The translations under genes and the position numbers were made by a program. The notes under the pieces are model-generated. The model was not told the DNA's origin and searched no databases. It saw only the letters and a program-made list of their open reading frames with translations. From Caldilineaceae bacterium (GTDB lineage: Bacteria; Chloroflexota; Anaerolineae; Caldilineales; Caldilineaceae), in NCBI GenBank assembly GCA_015494005.1, contig WGCB01000512.1, forward strand, positions 1 to 11,790: DNA of 11,790 bases, given 5' to 3'. Positions within the stretch are counted from its first letter, which is position 1. Each line of letters opens with the position of its first letter. Positions 1 to 6,101 of this stretch are shown here, in pieces.

Positions 1-824
1 GCAGCGGACACGAACCCCTGCCCACCGGCTACGTGGGCACAGGCATGTTGGACGCGGCCTGCCCGGGCCCCATCTTCACCAGCGCCTCCCCCAACCAGCT
101 CCTGGCCGCAGCCCAGGATGTGGGCGGAACCCCAGGGGTGCTCTTCGTGGTGAAGAACTACTCCGGCGGGGTCCTCAACTCCAGCCTGGCCATGGAGATG
201 GTCGAGGAGGAGGGCATCCTGGCCCGGTCCATCCTGGTCAACGACGACGTGGCCATCAAGAATCCCCTGAACCGGCGGGGGCTGGGAGCCACCATCCTCA
301 GCATCAAGATCGCCGGTGCGGCCGCGGAGGCCGGCCTCAGCCTGAACGAGGTGGCGACCATCGGCCAGCGCACCGTGGACAACGCCCGCAGCATGGGCAT
401 CGGCATGGACGTGCACACCCTCTCCCGGGCCATCCACTCCGGGGAGCTGCCCGACGACACCATCGAGCTGGGGGTGGGGATCCACGGCGAGCCGGGCACC
501 AACTACCGGGTCACCCAGGGCATCGAGGAGATCGTGGATGCCCTCATGGCGCCCATCGTGGAGGACCTCCCCTTCCAGGCCGGGGATCGGGTCCTGGCCC
601 TGGTCAGCGGCCTGGGCGGCACCCCCCTGCTGGAGCTCTTCCTCTTCTTCCGCCACATCCACGGCTACCTGAAGAAACGGGGAGTGGTGGTGCAGCGGCA
701 GCTGGTGGGCAACTACCTCACCAGCCTGGGACGGGGTGGCTGCACGGTGACCCTGCTGCGCCTGGATCCGGAGCTCACCGCCCTGTGGGACGCCCCGGTC
801 CACACCCCGGCGCTCCGCTGGTGA
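1..824 (+). CDS. dhaK: Dihydroxyacetone kinase subunit DhaK (5' partial)
   Basis: This is the substrate-binding subunit of the PEP-dependent dihydroxyacetone kinase. It holds dihydroxyacetone covalently on a histidine while DhaL-bound ATP phosphorylates it. The first whole codon in the window is at 3; the reading frame is open to the edge, so roughly the first 50-55 residues are missing by comparison with E. coli DhaK (356 aa). Visible landmarks are SGHEP at the very start (His at 9-11, equivalent to E. coli His56), GTGMLDAACPG, KNYSGGVLN, NDDVAIK, GVGIHGEPG (His at 483-485, equivalent to His218, which forms the hemiaminal) and the C-terminal LWDAPVHTPAL, which matches the family end. In E. 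coli the third motif reads NYTGD; here the Asp109 position is Gly (codon 168-170). Family assignment is secure. Whether this copy is a fully active kinase subunit or a DhaQ-like paralogue is open. dhaL follows after 69 nt. Confidence 0.95.
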   Translation, partial: SGHEPLPTGYVGTGMLDAACPGPIFTSASPNQLLAAAQDVGGTPGVLFVVKNYSGGVLNSSLAMEMVEEEGILARSILVNDDVAIKNPLNRRGLGATILSIKIAGAAAEAGLSLNEVATIGQRTVDNARSMGIGMDVHTLSRAIHSGELPDDTIELGVGIHGEPGTNYRVTQGIEEIVDALMAPIVEDLPFQAGDRVLALVSGLGGTPLLELFLFFRHIHGYLKKRGVVVQRQLVGNYLTSLGRGGCTVTLLRLDPELTALWDAPVHTPALRW

Positions 825-856
825 CCGGCGACGGCGCCCACCGATTCACTCAGAGC

Positions 857-898
857 GAGCATTCCACAGGGAGCATTCCACACGGAGAATTCCATGGG
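857..898 (+). repeat. Three 14-nt tandem units spanning the dhaL ribosome binding site and start
   Basis: Three consecutive 14-nt units lie at 857-870 (GAGCATTCCACAGG), 871-884 (GAGCATTCCACACG) and 885-898 (GAGAATTCCATGGG). The first two differ at one position. The third diverges and contains the dhaL ATG (894-896). Each unit junction creates a Shine-Dalgarno-like purine run: AGGGAG at 868-873 and GGAG at 884-887. The second lies 6 nt before the ATG and is the likely functional site. The duplication therefore copies the translation initiation region upstream. Confidence 0.8.
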
Positions 899-1598
899 CC
901 AAGAGATCACCCTTCCTCAATTCCGCCGGTGGCTGCTGGCCTACGCCCGCCGCATCATCCAGGAGGAGGACTACCTGACGGAACTGGATGCAGCCATCGG
1001 CGACGCGGACCACGGGGCCAACATGCGCCGGGGCATGGTCAAAGTGCTGGAGAGGCTCCAGGCGCCGGACGACAACTGCAACGACATCGGCAGCCTGCTC
1101 CGCTCCGTGGCCATGATCATGATCAGCTCCGTCGGCGGCGCGGCCGGCCCCCTCTACGGCACCTTCTTCCTCCGGGCCGCGGCCGTGGCCAACCAGCATC
1201 GCTCGGTGACGCTGCCGGAGCTGGCCCGCATGTTCCGCACCGGCCTGGAGGGGATCCAGCAGCGGGGCAAGGCCGTCCTGGAGGACAAGACCATGGTGGA
1301 CGCCATCCAGCCAGCCGTGGAGGCCCTGGAGGCCGCCGCGGAGGCCAACCAGAGCCTGGCTGTGGCCCTGGCCTCCGCTCGCCAGGCGGCCAAACTGGGC
1401 ATGGAGCACACCGTGGAGCTGGTGGCTCGCAAGGGTCGCGCCAGCTACCTGGGGCCCCGCTCCGTGGGCTTCCAGGACCCAGGCGCCACCAGCGCCTACT
1501 ACCTCTTCGAGACCGCCGCGGAGACCCTGGCGACCCCGGCCGAGAACGGCTCCGAGCAGGGGCAGAAATCCACCTCCCAAGAACCTGGGGATCCTTGA
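894..1598 (+). CDS. dhaL: Dihydroxyacetone kinase subunit DhaL (ADP-binding)
   Basis: DhaL carries a permanently bound ADP. The ADP is rephosphorylated by phospho-DhaM, and its gamma-phosphate passes to dihydroxyacetone on DhaK. The 234-aa product aligns along its whole length with E. coli DhaL (210 aa). The Mg-ADP ligands are present in LDAAIGDADHG (Asp32, Asp37 and Asp39, equivalent to E. coli Asp30/35/37). Other shared motifs are SSVGGAAGPLYGTFF (about 78-92), KTMVDA (132-137) and ARKGRASYLG followed by FQDPGATSA (178-201). A hydrophilic tail of about 25 residues beyond the family end is extra and probably unstructured. The ATG at 894 has GGAG 6 nt upstream and gives the expected family N-terminus. 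It sits between dhaK and glpK, with a 78-nt spacer to glpK. Confidence 0.96.
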   Translation: MGQEITLPQFRRWLLAYARRIIQEEDYLTELDAAIGDADHGANMRRGMVKVLERLQAPDDNCNDIGSLLRSVAMIMISSVGGAAGPLYGTFFLRAAAVANQHRSVTLPELARMFRTGLEGIQQRGKAVLEDKTMVDAIQPAVEALEAAAEANQSLAVALASARQAAKLGMEHTVELVARKGRASYLGPRSVGFQDPGATSAYYLFETAAETLATPAENGSEQGQKSTSQEPGDP

Positions 1599-1676
1599 CG
1601 ACAGGGATGAACCGCCCAGGATTGTCGGTCACATCCTGTTCCACTCTCTCACCTTCACCAGCAAGGGAGCCGTCCT

Positions 1677-3185
1677 ATGCCTAAGTACGTCGGCGCTGTT
1701 GATTCAGGAACCACCAGCACCCGCTTCATGCTCTTCGACCACAGCGGCTCGGTGGTGGCCTACGACCAGCAGGAGCACGAGCAGATCTTCCCTCGCAGCG
1801 GCTGGGTGGAGCACGATCCCCTGGAGATCTGGCAGCGCACCCAGCAGGTGATCCGCAACACCCTGGCCAAGGCCCAGATCCAGCCCCAGGAGATCGCCGC
1901 CATCGGCATCACCAACCAGCGGGAGACCACGGTCATCTGGGACCGACAGACGGGCCAGCCCATCCACAACGCCATCGTCTGGCAGGACACCCGCACGGAC
2001 CGCATCTGCCAGGAGATGGAGAGGGGCGGCCACCGGGATCGCTTCTACCACGGGACGGGCCTGCCCCTGGCCACCTACTTCTCCGGCCCCAAGATCCGCT
2101 GGATGCTGGAGAACGTGCCCGACGCCCGCGCCCGGGCCGAGGCCGGGGAGCTCCTCTTCGGCAACATCGACACCTGGCTCATCTGGAACCTGACCGGCGG
2201 CCAACACGTTACCGATCCCACCAACGCCAGCCGCACCATGCTCATGGACCTGCGCCGCCTGGAATGGGACGAGGAGCTCCTGGCCATCCTGGACATCCCC
2301 CGGGCCATGCTCCCAGAGATCCGCCCCAGCAGCGACCCGGGCATCTACGGCCTCACCCGGCCTGACGGCCCCTTCGGCGCGGCCATCCCCGTCTGCGGGG
2401 ACCTGGGCGACCAGCAGGCGGCCACCGTGGGCCAGACCTGCTTCGACCCGGGCGAGGCCAAGAACACCTACGGCACCGGCTGTTTCATGCTCCTGAACAC
2501 AGGAACGGAGATCGTACACAGCCGCAACGGCCTGCTCACCACCGTCTGCTACAAGATGGGGGACGCGCCGGCCGTCTACGCCCTGGAAGGCTCCATCGCC
2601 ATGGCCGGGGCCACCATCCAGTGGCTGCGGGACAACCTGGGGCTGATCCAGGACGCCGCGGAGACCGAGGCCATCGGCCAGAGCGTGCCGGACACCGGCG
2701 GCTGCTACTTCGTCCCGGCCTTCAGCGGGCTCTTCGCCCCCTACTGGCGCAGCGACGCCCGGGGCGTCATCGTGGGGTTGACCCGCTACACGAACAAGGC
2801 CCACATCGTCCGGGCCGCGCTGGAGGCCATCTGCTACCAGACCCGGGAGGTGCTGGACGCCATGAACGCGGACAGCGGCGTGCCCCTGCAGCGGCTCAAG
2901 GTGGACGGCGGCGCCACGGTCAACAATTTCCTCATGCAGCTCCAGGCGGATATCCTGGGCACCGAGGTGGTGCGGCCCAAGGTGCGGGAGACCACCAGCC
3001 TGGGCGCGGCCTACGCCGCGGGGCTGGCCGTGGGGTTCTGGGAGGATCTGGATGCCCTGCGGGCCAACTGGCAGCAGGATCGAAGCTGGCAACCCCAGCT
3101 GGACGAGGCTCGCCGGGCCAAGGGCTACGCCGGCTGGAAGAAAGCCGTGGAACGCACCTTCGGTTGGGCAAGCGAGGACACGTGA
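1677..3185 (+). CDS. glpK: Glycerol kinase GlpK
   Basis: GlpK transfers phosphate from ATP to glycerol, giving sn-glycerol-3-phosphate in the cytoplasm for GlpABC. The 502-aa length is typical. The N-terminal phosphate-binding motif DSGTTSTR (9-16) and both FGGY-kinase signatures are present ([13 protein letters not shown] around 134-146, and GVIVGLTR through HIVRAALE around 363-383). Glycerol contacts are kept: Arg82, Glu83, Trp102, Tyr134, catalytic Asp245 and Phe270. The regulatory loop at 225-238 reads [14 protein letters not shown]. The E. coli fructose-1,6-bisphosphate arginine (Arg236) is Ala236, and the histidine phosphorylated by HPr in Gram-positive enzymes (His232 of Enterococcus) is Gly231. 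Neither control is therefore expected. AAGGGAG (1663-1669) lies 7 nt before the ATG. The stop overlaps the dhaM GTG, suggesting translational coupling to the PTS gene. Confidence 0.97.
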   Translation: MPKYVGAVDSGTTSTRFMLFDHSGSVVAYDQQEHEQIFPRSGWVEHDPLEIWQRTQQVIRNTLAKAQIQPQEIAAIGITNQRETTVIWDRQTGQPIHNAIVWQDTRTDRICQEMERGGHRDRFYHGTGLPLATYFSGPKIRWMLENVPDARARAEAGELLFGNIDTWLIWNLTGGQHVTDPTNASRTMLMDLRRLEWDEELLAILDIPRAMLPEIRPSSDPGIYGLTRPDGPFGAAIPVCGDLGDQQAATVGQTCFDPGEAKNTYGTGCFMLLNTGTEIVHSRNGLLTTVCYKMGDAPAVYALEGSIAMAGATIQWLRDNLGLIQDAAETEAIGQSVPDTGGCYFVPAFSGLFAPYWRSDARGVIVGLTRYTNKAHIVRAALEAICYQTREVLDAMNADSGVPLQRLKVDGGATVNNFLMQLQADILGTEVVRPKVRETTSLGAAYAAGLAVGFWEDLDALRANWQQDRSWQPQLDEARRAKGYAGWKKAVERTFGWASEDT

Positions 3186-3595
3186 TCGGCCTAGTGATCG
3201 TCTCCCACAGCCATAGACTGGCCCAGGGCGTCCAGGAGCTGGCCGACCAGATGAGCACCGACGACATCACCATCGTCGCCGCCGGCGGCCTCATGGACGA
3301 GCACGGCGCTTTCCACATCGGCACGGACGCGGTGCGCATCGCCCAGGCCATCCAGGAAGCCTGGTCCGAGGACGGGGTGCTGATCCTGCTGGACATGGGC
3401 AGCGCGGTGCTGAGCACGGAAGTGGCCCTGGAGATGCTGCCCCCAGCCATGCGAGAGCGCTGCCGCATGAGCAACGCTCCCCTGGTGGAAGGGGCCATCG
3501 TGGCCGCGCTGGAGGCCAGCCTGGGCCGTAGCCTGGAGGAGGTGAACCAGGCCGCGGAGGCCGCCAGCCGCCTCCAGAAGATCGCCCAGGAATAA
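3182..3595 (+). CDS. dhaM: DhaM, single-domain mannose-type EIIA phosphotransferase subunit
   Basis: DhaM passes phosphate from phospho-HPr to the ADP on DhaL. The 137-aa product begins [17 protein letters not shown]. His9 in the VSHS motif is the expected phosphorylated residue, as in E. coli Dha[19 protein letters not shown] (69-86) and APLVEGA (99-105) are typical of the mannose-type EIIA/DhaM fold. Unlike E. coli DhaM (about 470 aa, EIIA-HPr-partial EI fusion), only the EIIA domain is present; HPr and EI are separate genes just downstream. The start is GTG at 3182, sharing GTGA with the glpK stop, with GAGG at 3174-3177. This start places His9 at the family position. The frame is open further upstream inside glpK, but that portion is an antiregister shadow. 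It is followed immediately by the CTAG-bounded inverted-repeat element. Confidence 0.93.
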   Translation: MIGLVIVSHSHRLAQGVQELADQMSTDDITIVAAGGLMDEHGAFHIGTDAVRIAQAIQEAWSEDGVLILLDMGSAVLSTEVALEMLPPAMRERCRMSNAPLVEGAIVAALEASLGRSLEEVNQAAEAASRLQKIAQE

Positions 3596-3596
3596 A

Positions 3597-3710
3597 CTAG
3601 TGCCTTGTCACGCCTGAAATGATGGGCAAGTTTGTAGTAACGGCTTTAGCCGTGCTGTCGCTGAAGCGGCTACTACAAACCCATCAAAAATACGCTTGGC
3701 AAGACACTAG
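3597..3710. repeat. CTAG-bounded inverted-repeat element, MITE-like
   Basis: This is a 114-nt non-coding element. Its ends are imperfect inverted repeats of 17 nt: CTAGTGCCTTGTCACGC at 3597-3613 against GCTTGGCAAGACACTAG at 3694-3710, matching at 14 of 17 positions. An inner pair of arms, GATGGG plus GTTTGTAGTA (3621-3639) against TACTACAAACCCATC (3671-3685), pairs with a small bulge. The apex contains ACGGCTTTAGCCGT (3640-3653), itself able to form a short hairpin. Each end carries CTAG, which could be a target duplication or part of the termini. The whole could fold as one long hairpin in DNA or RNA. It starts one base after the dhaM stop, so it might attenuate or process the transcript. 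It encodes no transposase; mobility is inferred from shape only. Confidence 0.7.
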
Positions 3711-3818
3711 CTCCAGAGTGAGCCATGCCCGAAGCGGGTCAGGACGGAGCCGCGTCGCCGGTGCGCCGCCTATTTGCCGCCCCACATCCGGGCCATGAGT
3801 CGGAGACCATGAACCACG
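3711..3818 (+). other. Spacer before HPr gene, no clear gene
   Basis: This 108-nt stretch separates the inverted-repeat element from the first possible HPr start. It is GC-rich and contains several ATGs in different frames (3725, 3795, 3809). The ATG at 3795 reaches a stop at 3810-3812 in the HPr frame, so HPr cannot start upstream of 3819. No convincing sigma-factor promoter pair, terminator or operator is visible. Confidence 0.5.
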
Positions 3819-4220
3819 ATGAATGCGGATCGACCCGAGTTTTTCCATCAGCAGGACGAACAGCCCCAGGGAGCCGGTGAGGTGGACTTGGCGCCAAATT
3901 CTGCCCCGGGTTCCGGCGCCGATCCGGCCGCGGACACCACCACCGTCACCGTCGCCAACCCCTTGGGCCTGCACCTGCGCCAGGGCAAGGAGGTGGTGCG
4001 CATCGCCAACCGCTACCGCTGCCAGGTCATGGCCCAGAACCTGAGCCGGGACTCGGATGTGGTCAACGCCAAGAGCATCCTGCAGCTCATGCAGCTCCAG
4101 GCTCGGCAGGGGCACACCCTGCGCCTCTGGGCCTCGGGGCCCGACTCCGCGGAGGCCCTCCGGGAGCTGAAACGCTTCCTGGAAGAGGCCCCCCATCCGC
4201 CCAGGGCTACGCCGGAGTGA
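3819..4220 (+). CDS. ptsH: HPr-family phosphocarrier protein with variant active loop
   Basis: HPr accepts phosphate from enzyme I and hands it to EIIA proteins, here probably DhaM. The conserved core is TVTVANPLGLHLRQGKEVV (residues 42-60), with phosphorylatable His52 (equivalent to His15) and Arg54 (Arg17). VVNAKSILQLMQLQA (81-95) includes Ser86, the equivalent of the regulatory Ser46. Two things are unusual: the classical H-A-R-P-A is H-L-R-Q-G, and there are about three extra residues between the Tyr29 and Ser46 equivalents. The listed ATG (first in frame, 133 aa) adds about 38 low-complexity residues rich in codons otherwise rare here (AAT, CGA, TTT, CAT, GAA, GGT), with a poor ribosome site. 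A GTG at 3882 with AGGGAG 8 nt upstream would give 112 aa and looks more likely. The stop overlaps an upstream GTG of the enzyme I frame. Confidence 0.85.
   Translation: MNADRPEFFHQQDEQPQGAGEVDLAPNSAPGSGADPAADTTTVTVANPLGLHLRQGKEVVRIANRYRCQVMAQNLSRDSDVVNAKSILQLMQLQARQGHTLRLWASGPDSAEALRELKRFLEEAPHPPRATPE
3868..3873 (+). promoter_or_regulatory. Candidate Shine-Dalgarno for an internal GTG start of HPr
   Basis: AGGGAG lies 8 nt before GTG 3882 in the HPr frame. The upstream ATG at 3819 has only GGAG 13 nt away, so this site argues for the shorter HPr protein. Confidence 0.5.
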
Positions 4221-4250
4221 TCCGCTCCAGAGCGGGGCTCCACGCCCATG

Positions 4251-4257
4251 AAGGTGA
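4251..4257 (+). promoter_or_regulatory. Shine-Dalgarno deciding the enzyme I start
   Basis: AAGGTGA lies 10 nt before the GTG at 4268. It supports that start over the in-frame GTG at 4217, which overlaps the HPr stop (GTGA) but would add 17 residues not seen in the family. Confidence 0.5.
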
Positions 4258-4267
4258 CCGTCTGCCC

Positions 4268-5986
4268 GTGAAGATCTACGCTGGTTTGCCCGCTGCCCCG
4301 GGTGTGGGCATCGGCCGAATCCATGTCTACCAGCCCCTTCCCGTCCTGTTGGAAGAGGAAACCCAGCGCGGGGACACATCCCCGGAGGAGGAGTGGCAGC
4401 GCTACCTGGAGGCCCGGGCCAAGGTGGATCGGGAGCTGCAGCGGCTGAGCGAGCACGCCAGCCCCCTCATTGCGGACATCTTCCTGGTCCACCGGGAGAT
4501 CCTCTTCGACGCCACCCTGAGCGAGATCGTCCGCACCTACATCGACGCGGGAGCCAGCGCGGCGGCCGCCATCCACCAGGCCACCACCGAGCTGATCAAG
4601 ACCTTCCAGTCCCTGAACGACGCCTACTTCGCCAGCCGCTCCGCGGACATCCGGGATGTGGGCCAGCGGCTTCTGGTCCACCTGGGCGCCACCCCAGTGG
4701 CCAAGCAGCTGACCCAGCTGCCGCCGGAGACCCTGCTGGTGGCCGATGACCTCACCCCCTTCGACACCACCCACCTGGATCCGGCCAAGATTGCGGGCAT
4801 CGCCCTGGCCCACAGCGCGCCCACGGCCCACACCGCCATCCTGGCCCGCAGCCTGGGATTGCCCATGGTCTGTGGCCTGGGCAACGATGTCCTGGAGGAG
4901 AAGGACGGGACCCTGGCCATCGTGGACGGCGGTCAGGGCCAGCTCCTGGTGGATCCGCCGCCGGAGATGGTGGCCAACTACCGCAACGCCCAGGAGCGGC
5001 TGCACCGATCCCGGGCCGCAGCCGAGGAGCACGCCCGGGAGCCGGCCGTCACCCGGGATGGCCGGACCGTGCCGGTGCTGGCCAACGTCAACCACGCGGA
5101 CGAAGCCCTGCAGGCCGTGGAGGCCGGCGCGGACGGGGTGGGCCTCCTGCGCACCGAGTACCTCTTCCAGGAGCGCATCGCCCCGCCCACGGTCCAGACC
5201 CAGTTCGAGGCCTACCTGGCCATCGCCGCCCAGATGCCCGGCCGCCCCTTGACCATCCGCCTGCTGGACGTGGGAGGCGACAAGCCCATCCCCTACGTGG
5301 CCCAGCCGGTGGAGGCCAACCCCTTCCTGGGGCTGCGGGGCATCCGCTTCCTCCTCCACCACCCGGAGCTCCTCCGAGACCAGCTCACCGCGCTGGTGCA
5401 GCTGGCCCAGGAGCGGATCGCCAGCGAGCTGCGCATCCTGGTGCCCATGGTCAGCCTGGTCCGGGAGCTGCGGGAGTTCCTGCAGATCTTCCAGCAGATC
5501 CCCGGCGCCCGGGAGTGCCGGGAGGCAGGCCTGCTCCGGGTGGGCGCCATGATCGAGGTGCCCTCCGCGGCCATGATGGCCGAGCGCATGGCCCGGTTGG
5601 TGGACTACCTGAGCCTGGGCACCAACGACCTGGCCCAGTACACCCTGGCCGCGGACCGGAGCAACAGCGCCGTGGCGGGCCTGGTCTCGGCCCTGGACCC
5701 CACGGTCCTGCGCCTCATCGCCATGACCTGCCAGGCCGGCTACGTCACGGACACGCCCGTGGCCATCTGCGGGGAGATCGCCAGCGACCCGGCGGCCACG
5801 CCCTTGCTCCTGGGCCTGGGCATCCAGGAGCTGAGCGCCATTCCCCCGGCCATCCCCCTGATCAAGCAGGCCGTCCGCCACTGCGACCTGACCCAGTGCC
5901 GCCAGATCGCGGAGCAGGCCCTGCGCTCCGCCCAGATCGAGGATGTCCTCCGCCTCCTGGCCCTGGAGGACGCGGGGAAGGGATGA
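4268..5986 (+). CDS. ptsI: PTS enzyme I, phosphoenolpyruvate-protein phosphotransferase
   Basis: Enzyme I autophosphorylates with phosphoenolpyruvate and passes the phosphate to HPr, driving DhaM-DhaL-DhaK. From the GTG at 4268 the product is 572 aa, the usual length. It begins KIYAGLPAAPGVGIG, the normal enzyme I start. The phosphohistidine is His188 in PTAHTAILARSLGLP (E. coli His189). The PEP-binding C-terminal barrel shows GLLRTEYLF (292-300), LLDVGGDKPIPY (332-343), MIEVPSAA (428-435), LSLGTNDLAQYTLAADR (448-464) and catalytic Cys501 in AICGEIASDP (E. coli Cys502). The near-identical numbering supports this start. An in-frame GTG at 4217 overlaps the HPr stop but adds residues with atypical codons (AGA, CAT, GAA, GGT, CGT). 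No EIIB or EIIC permease gene is nearby, so the likely client is DhaM. Confidence 0.96.
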   Translation: MKIYAGLPAAPGVGIGRIHVYQPLPVLLEEETQRGDTSPEEEWQRYLEARAKVDRELQRLSEHASPLIADIFLVHREILFDATLSEIVRTYIDAGASAAAAIHQATTELIKTFQSLNDAYFASRSADIRDVGQRLLVHLGATPVAKQLTQLPPETLLVADDLTPFDTTHLDPAKIAGIALAHSAPTAHTAILARSLGLPMVCGLGNDVLEEKDGTLAIVDGGQGQLLVDPPPEMVANYRNAQERLHRSRAAAEEHAREPAVTRDGRTVPVLANVNHADEALQAVEAGADGVGLLRTEYLFQERIAPPTVQTQFEAYLAIAAQMPGRPLTIRLLDVGGDKPIPYVAQPVEANPFLGLRGIRFLLHHPELLRDQLTALVQLAQERIASELRILVPMVSLVRELREFLQIFQQIPGARECREAGLLRVGAMIEVPSAAMMAERMARLVDYLSLGTNDLAQYTLAADRSNSAVAGLVSALDPTVLRLIAMTCQAGYVTDTPVAICGEIASDPAATPLLLGLGIQELSAIPPAIPLIKQAVRHCDLTQCRQIAEQALRSAQIEDVLRLLALEDAGKG

Positions 5987-6000
5987 AAAGAAGCCAGGGC

Positions 6001-6018
6001 GACCGGCTGACGGGGTCT
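6001..6018 (+). repeat. 18-nt intergenic motif, first copy
   Basis: GACCGGCTGACGGGGTCT lies just after the enzyme I stop. A second copy, matching at 15 of 18 positions, is at 11744-11761 after the panE-like gene. Both are followed within about 12 nt by CAATC-type sequence and preceded by GAAGGGATGA, so it looks like a dispersed intergenic repeat family. Confidence 0.6.
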
Positions 6019-6022
6019 TTCC

Positions 6023-6086
6023 CAGCAACCCAATCAACCAATCGCCGAATCGACCAATCACCCAGTCTCTGATCTCCAATTCACCC
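6023..6086 (+). repeat. Degenerate octamer repeats upstream of glpA
   Basis: Units of 8 nt run from 6023: CAGCAACC, CAATCAAC, CAATCGCC, GAATCGAC, CAATCACC, then decaying copies to about 6086. The approximate consensus is CAATCNMC. The run fills most of the 115-nt spacer between the enzyme I gene and glpA and ends just before the glpA ribosome site (GGAG 6092-6095). The period is not a multiple of three, and I see no coding sense in it. Confidence 0.7.
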
Positions 6087-6101
6087 TCCCTGGAGCTTCC
6101 C

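Noticed and set aside
1704..3092. Long open frame on the minus strand opposite glpK (462 codons), and similar long minus-strand frames opposite enzyme I/HPr, glpA and glpB
   Set aside because: They lie antisense to genes with clear family motifs, are low-complexity (Gly/Ala/Val/His/Gln-rich) and result from the strong third-position GC bias. None shows a recognisable domain.
3597..3710. CRISPR-like or tRNA-like structure
   Set aside because: There is no repeat-spacer periodicity, no cloverleaf and no CCA end. The pairing is a single long imperfect inverted repeat.
3725..3880. Possible 51-codon small gene before HPr
   Set aside because: It has no good ribosome site, no recognisable motif and mixed codon use, and it overlaps the HPr N-terminal region. 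It could be a leader peptide, but nothing positive supports that.
4217..4267. HPr-like motif AGLHAHEG in the extended enzyme I N-terminus, suggesting an HPr remnant fused to enzyme I
   Set aside because: The match is only three to four residues, lies before the family start of enzyme I, uses atypical codons and is probably not translated.
5943..6101. N-terminal extension of GlpA of about 53 residues
   Set aside because: The frame is open only by chance through the end of the enzyme I gene and the octamer repeats. The ATG at 6102 has a good ribosome site and gives the family N-terminus.
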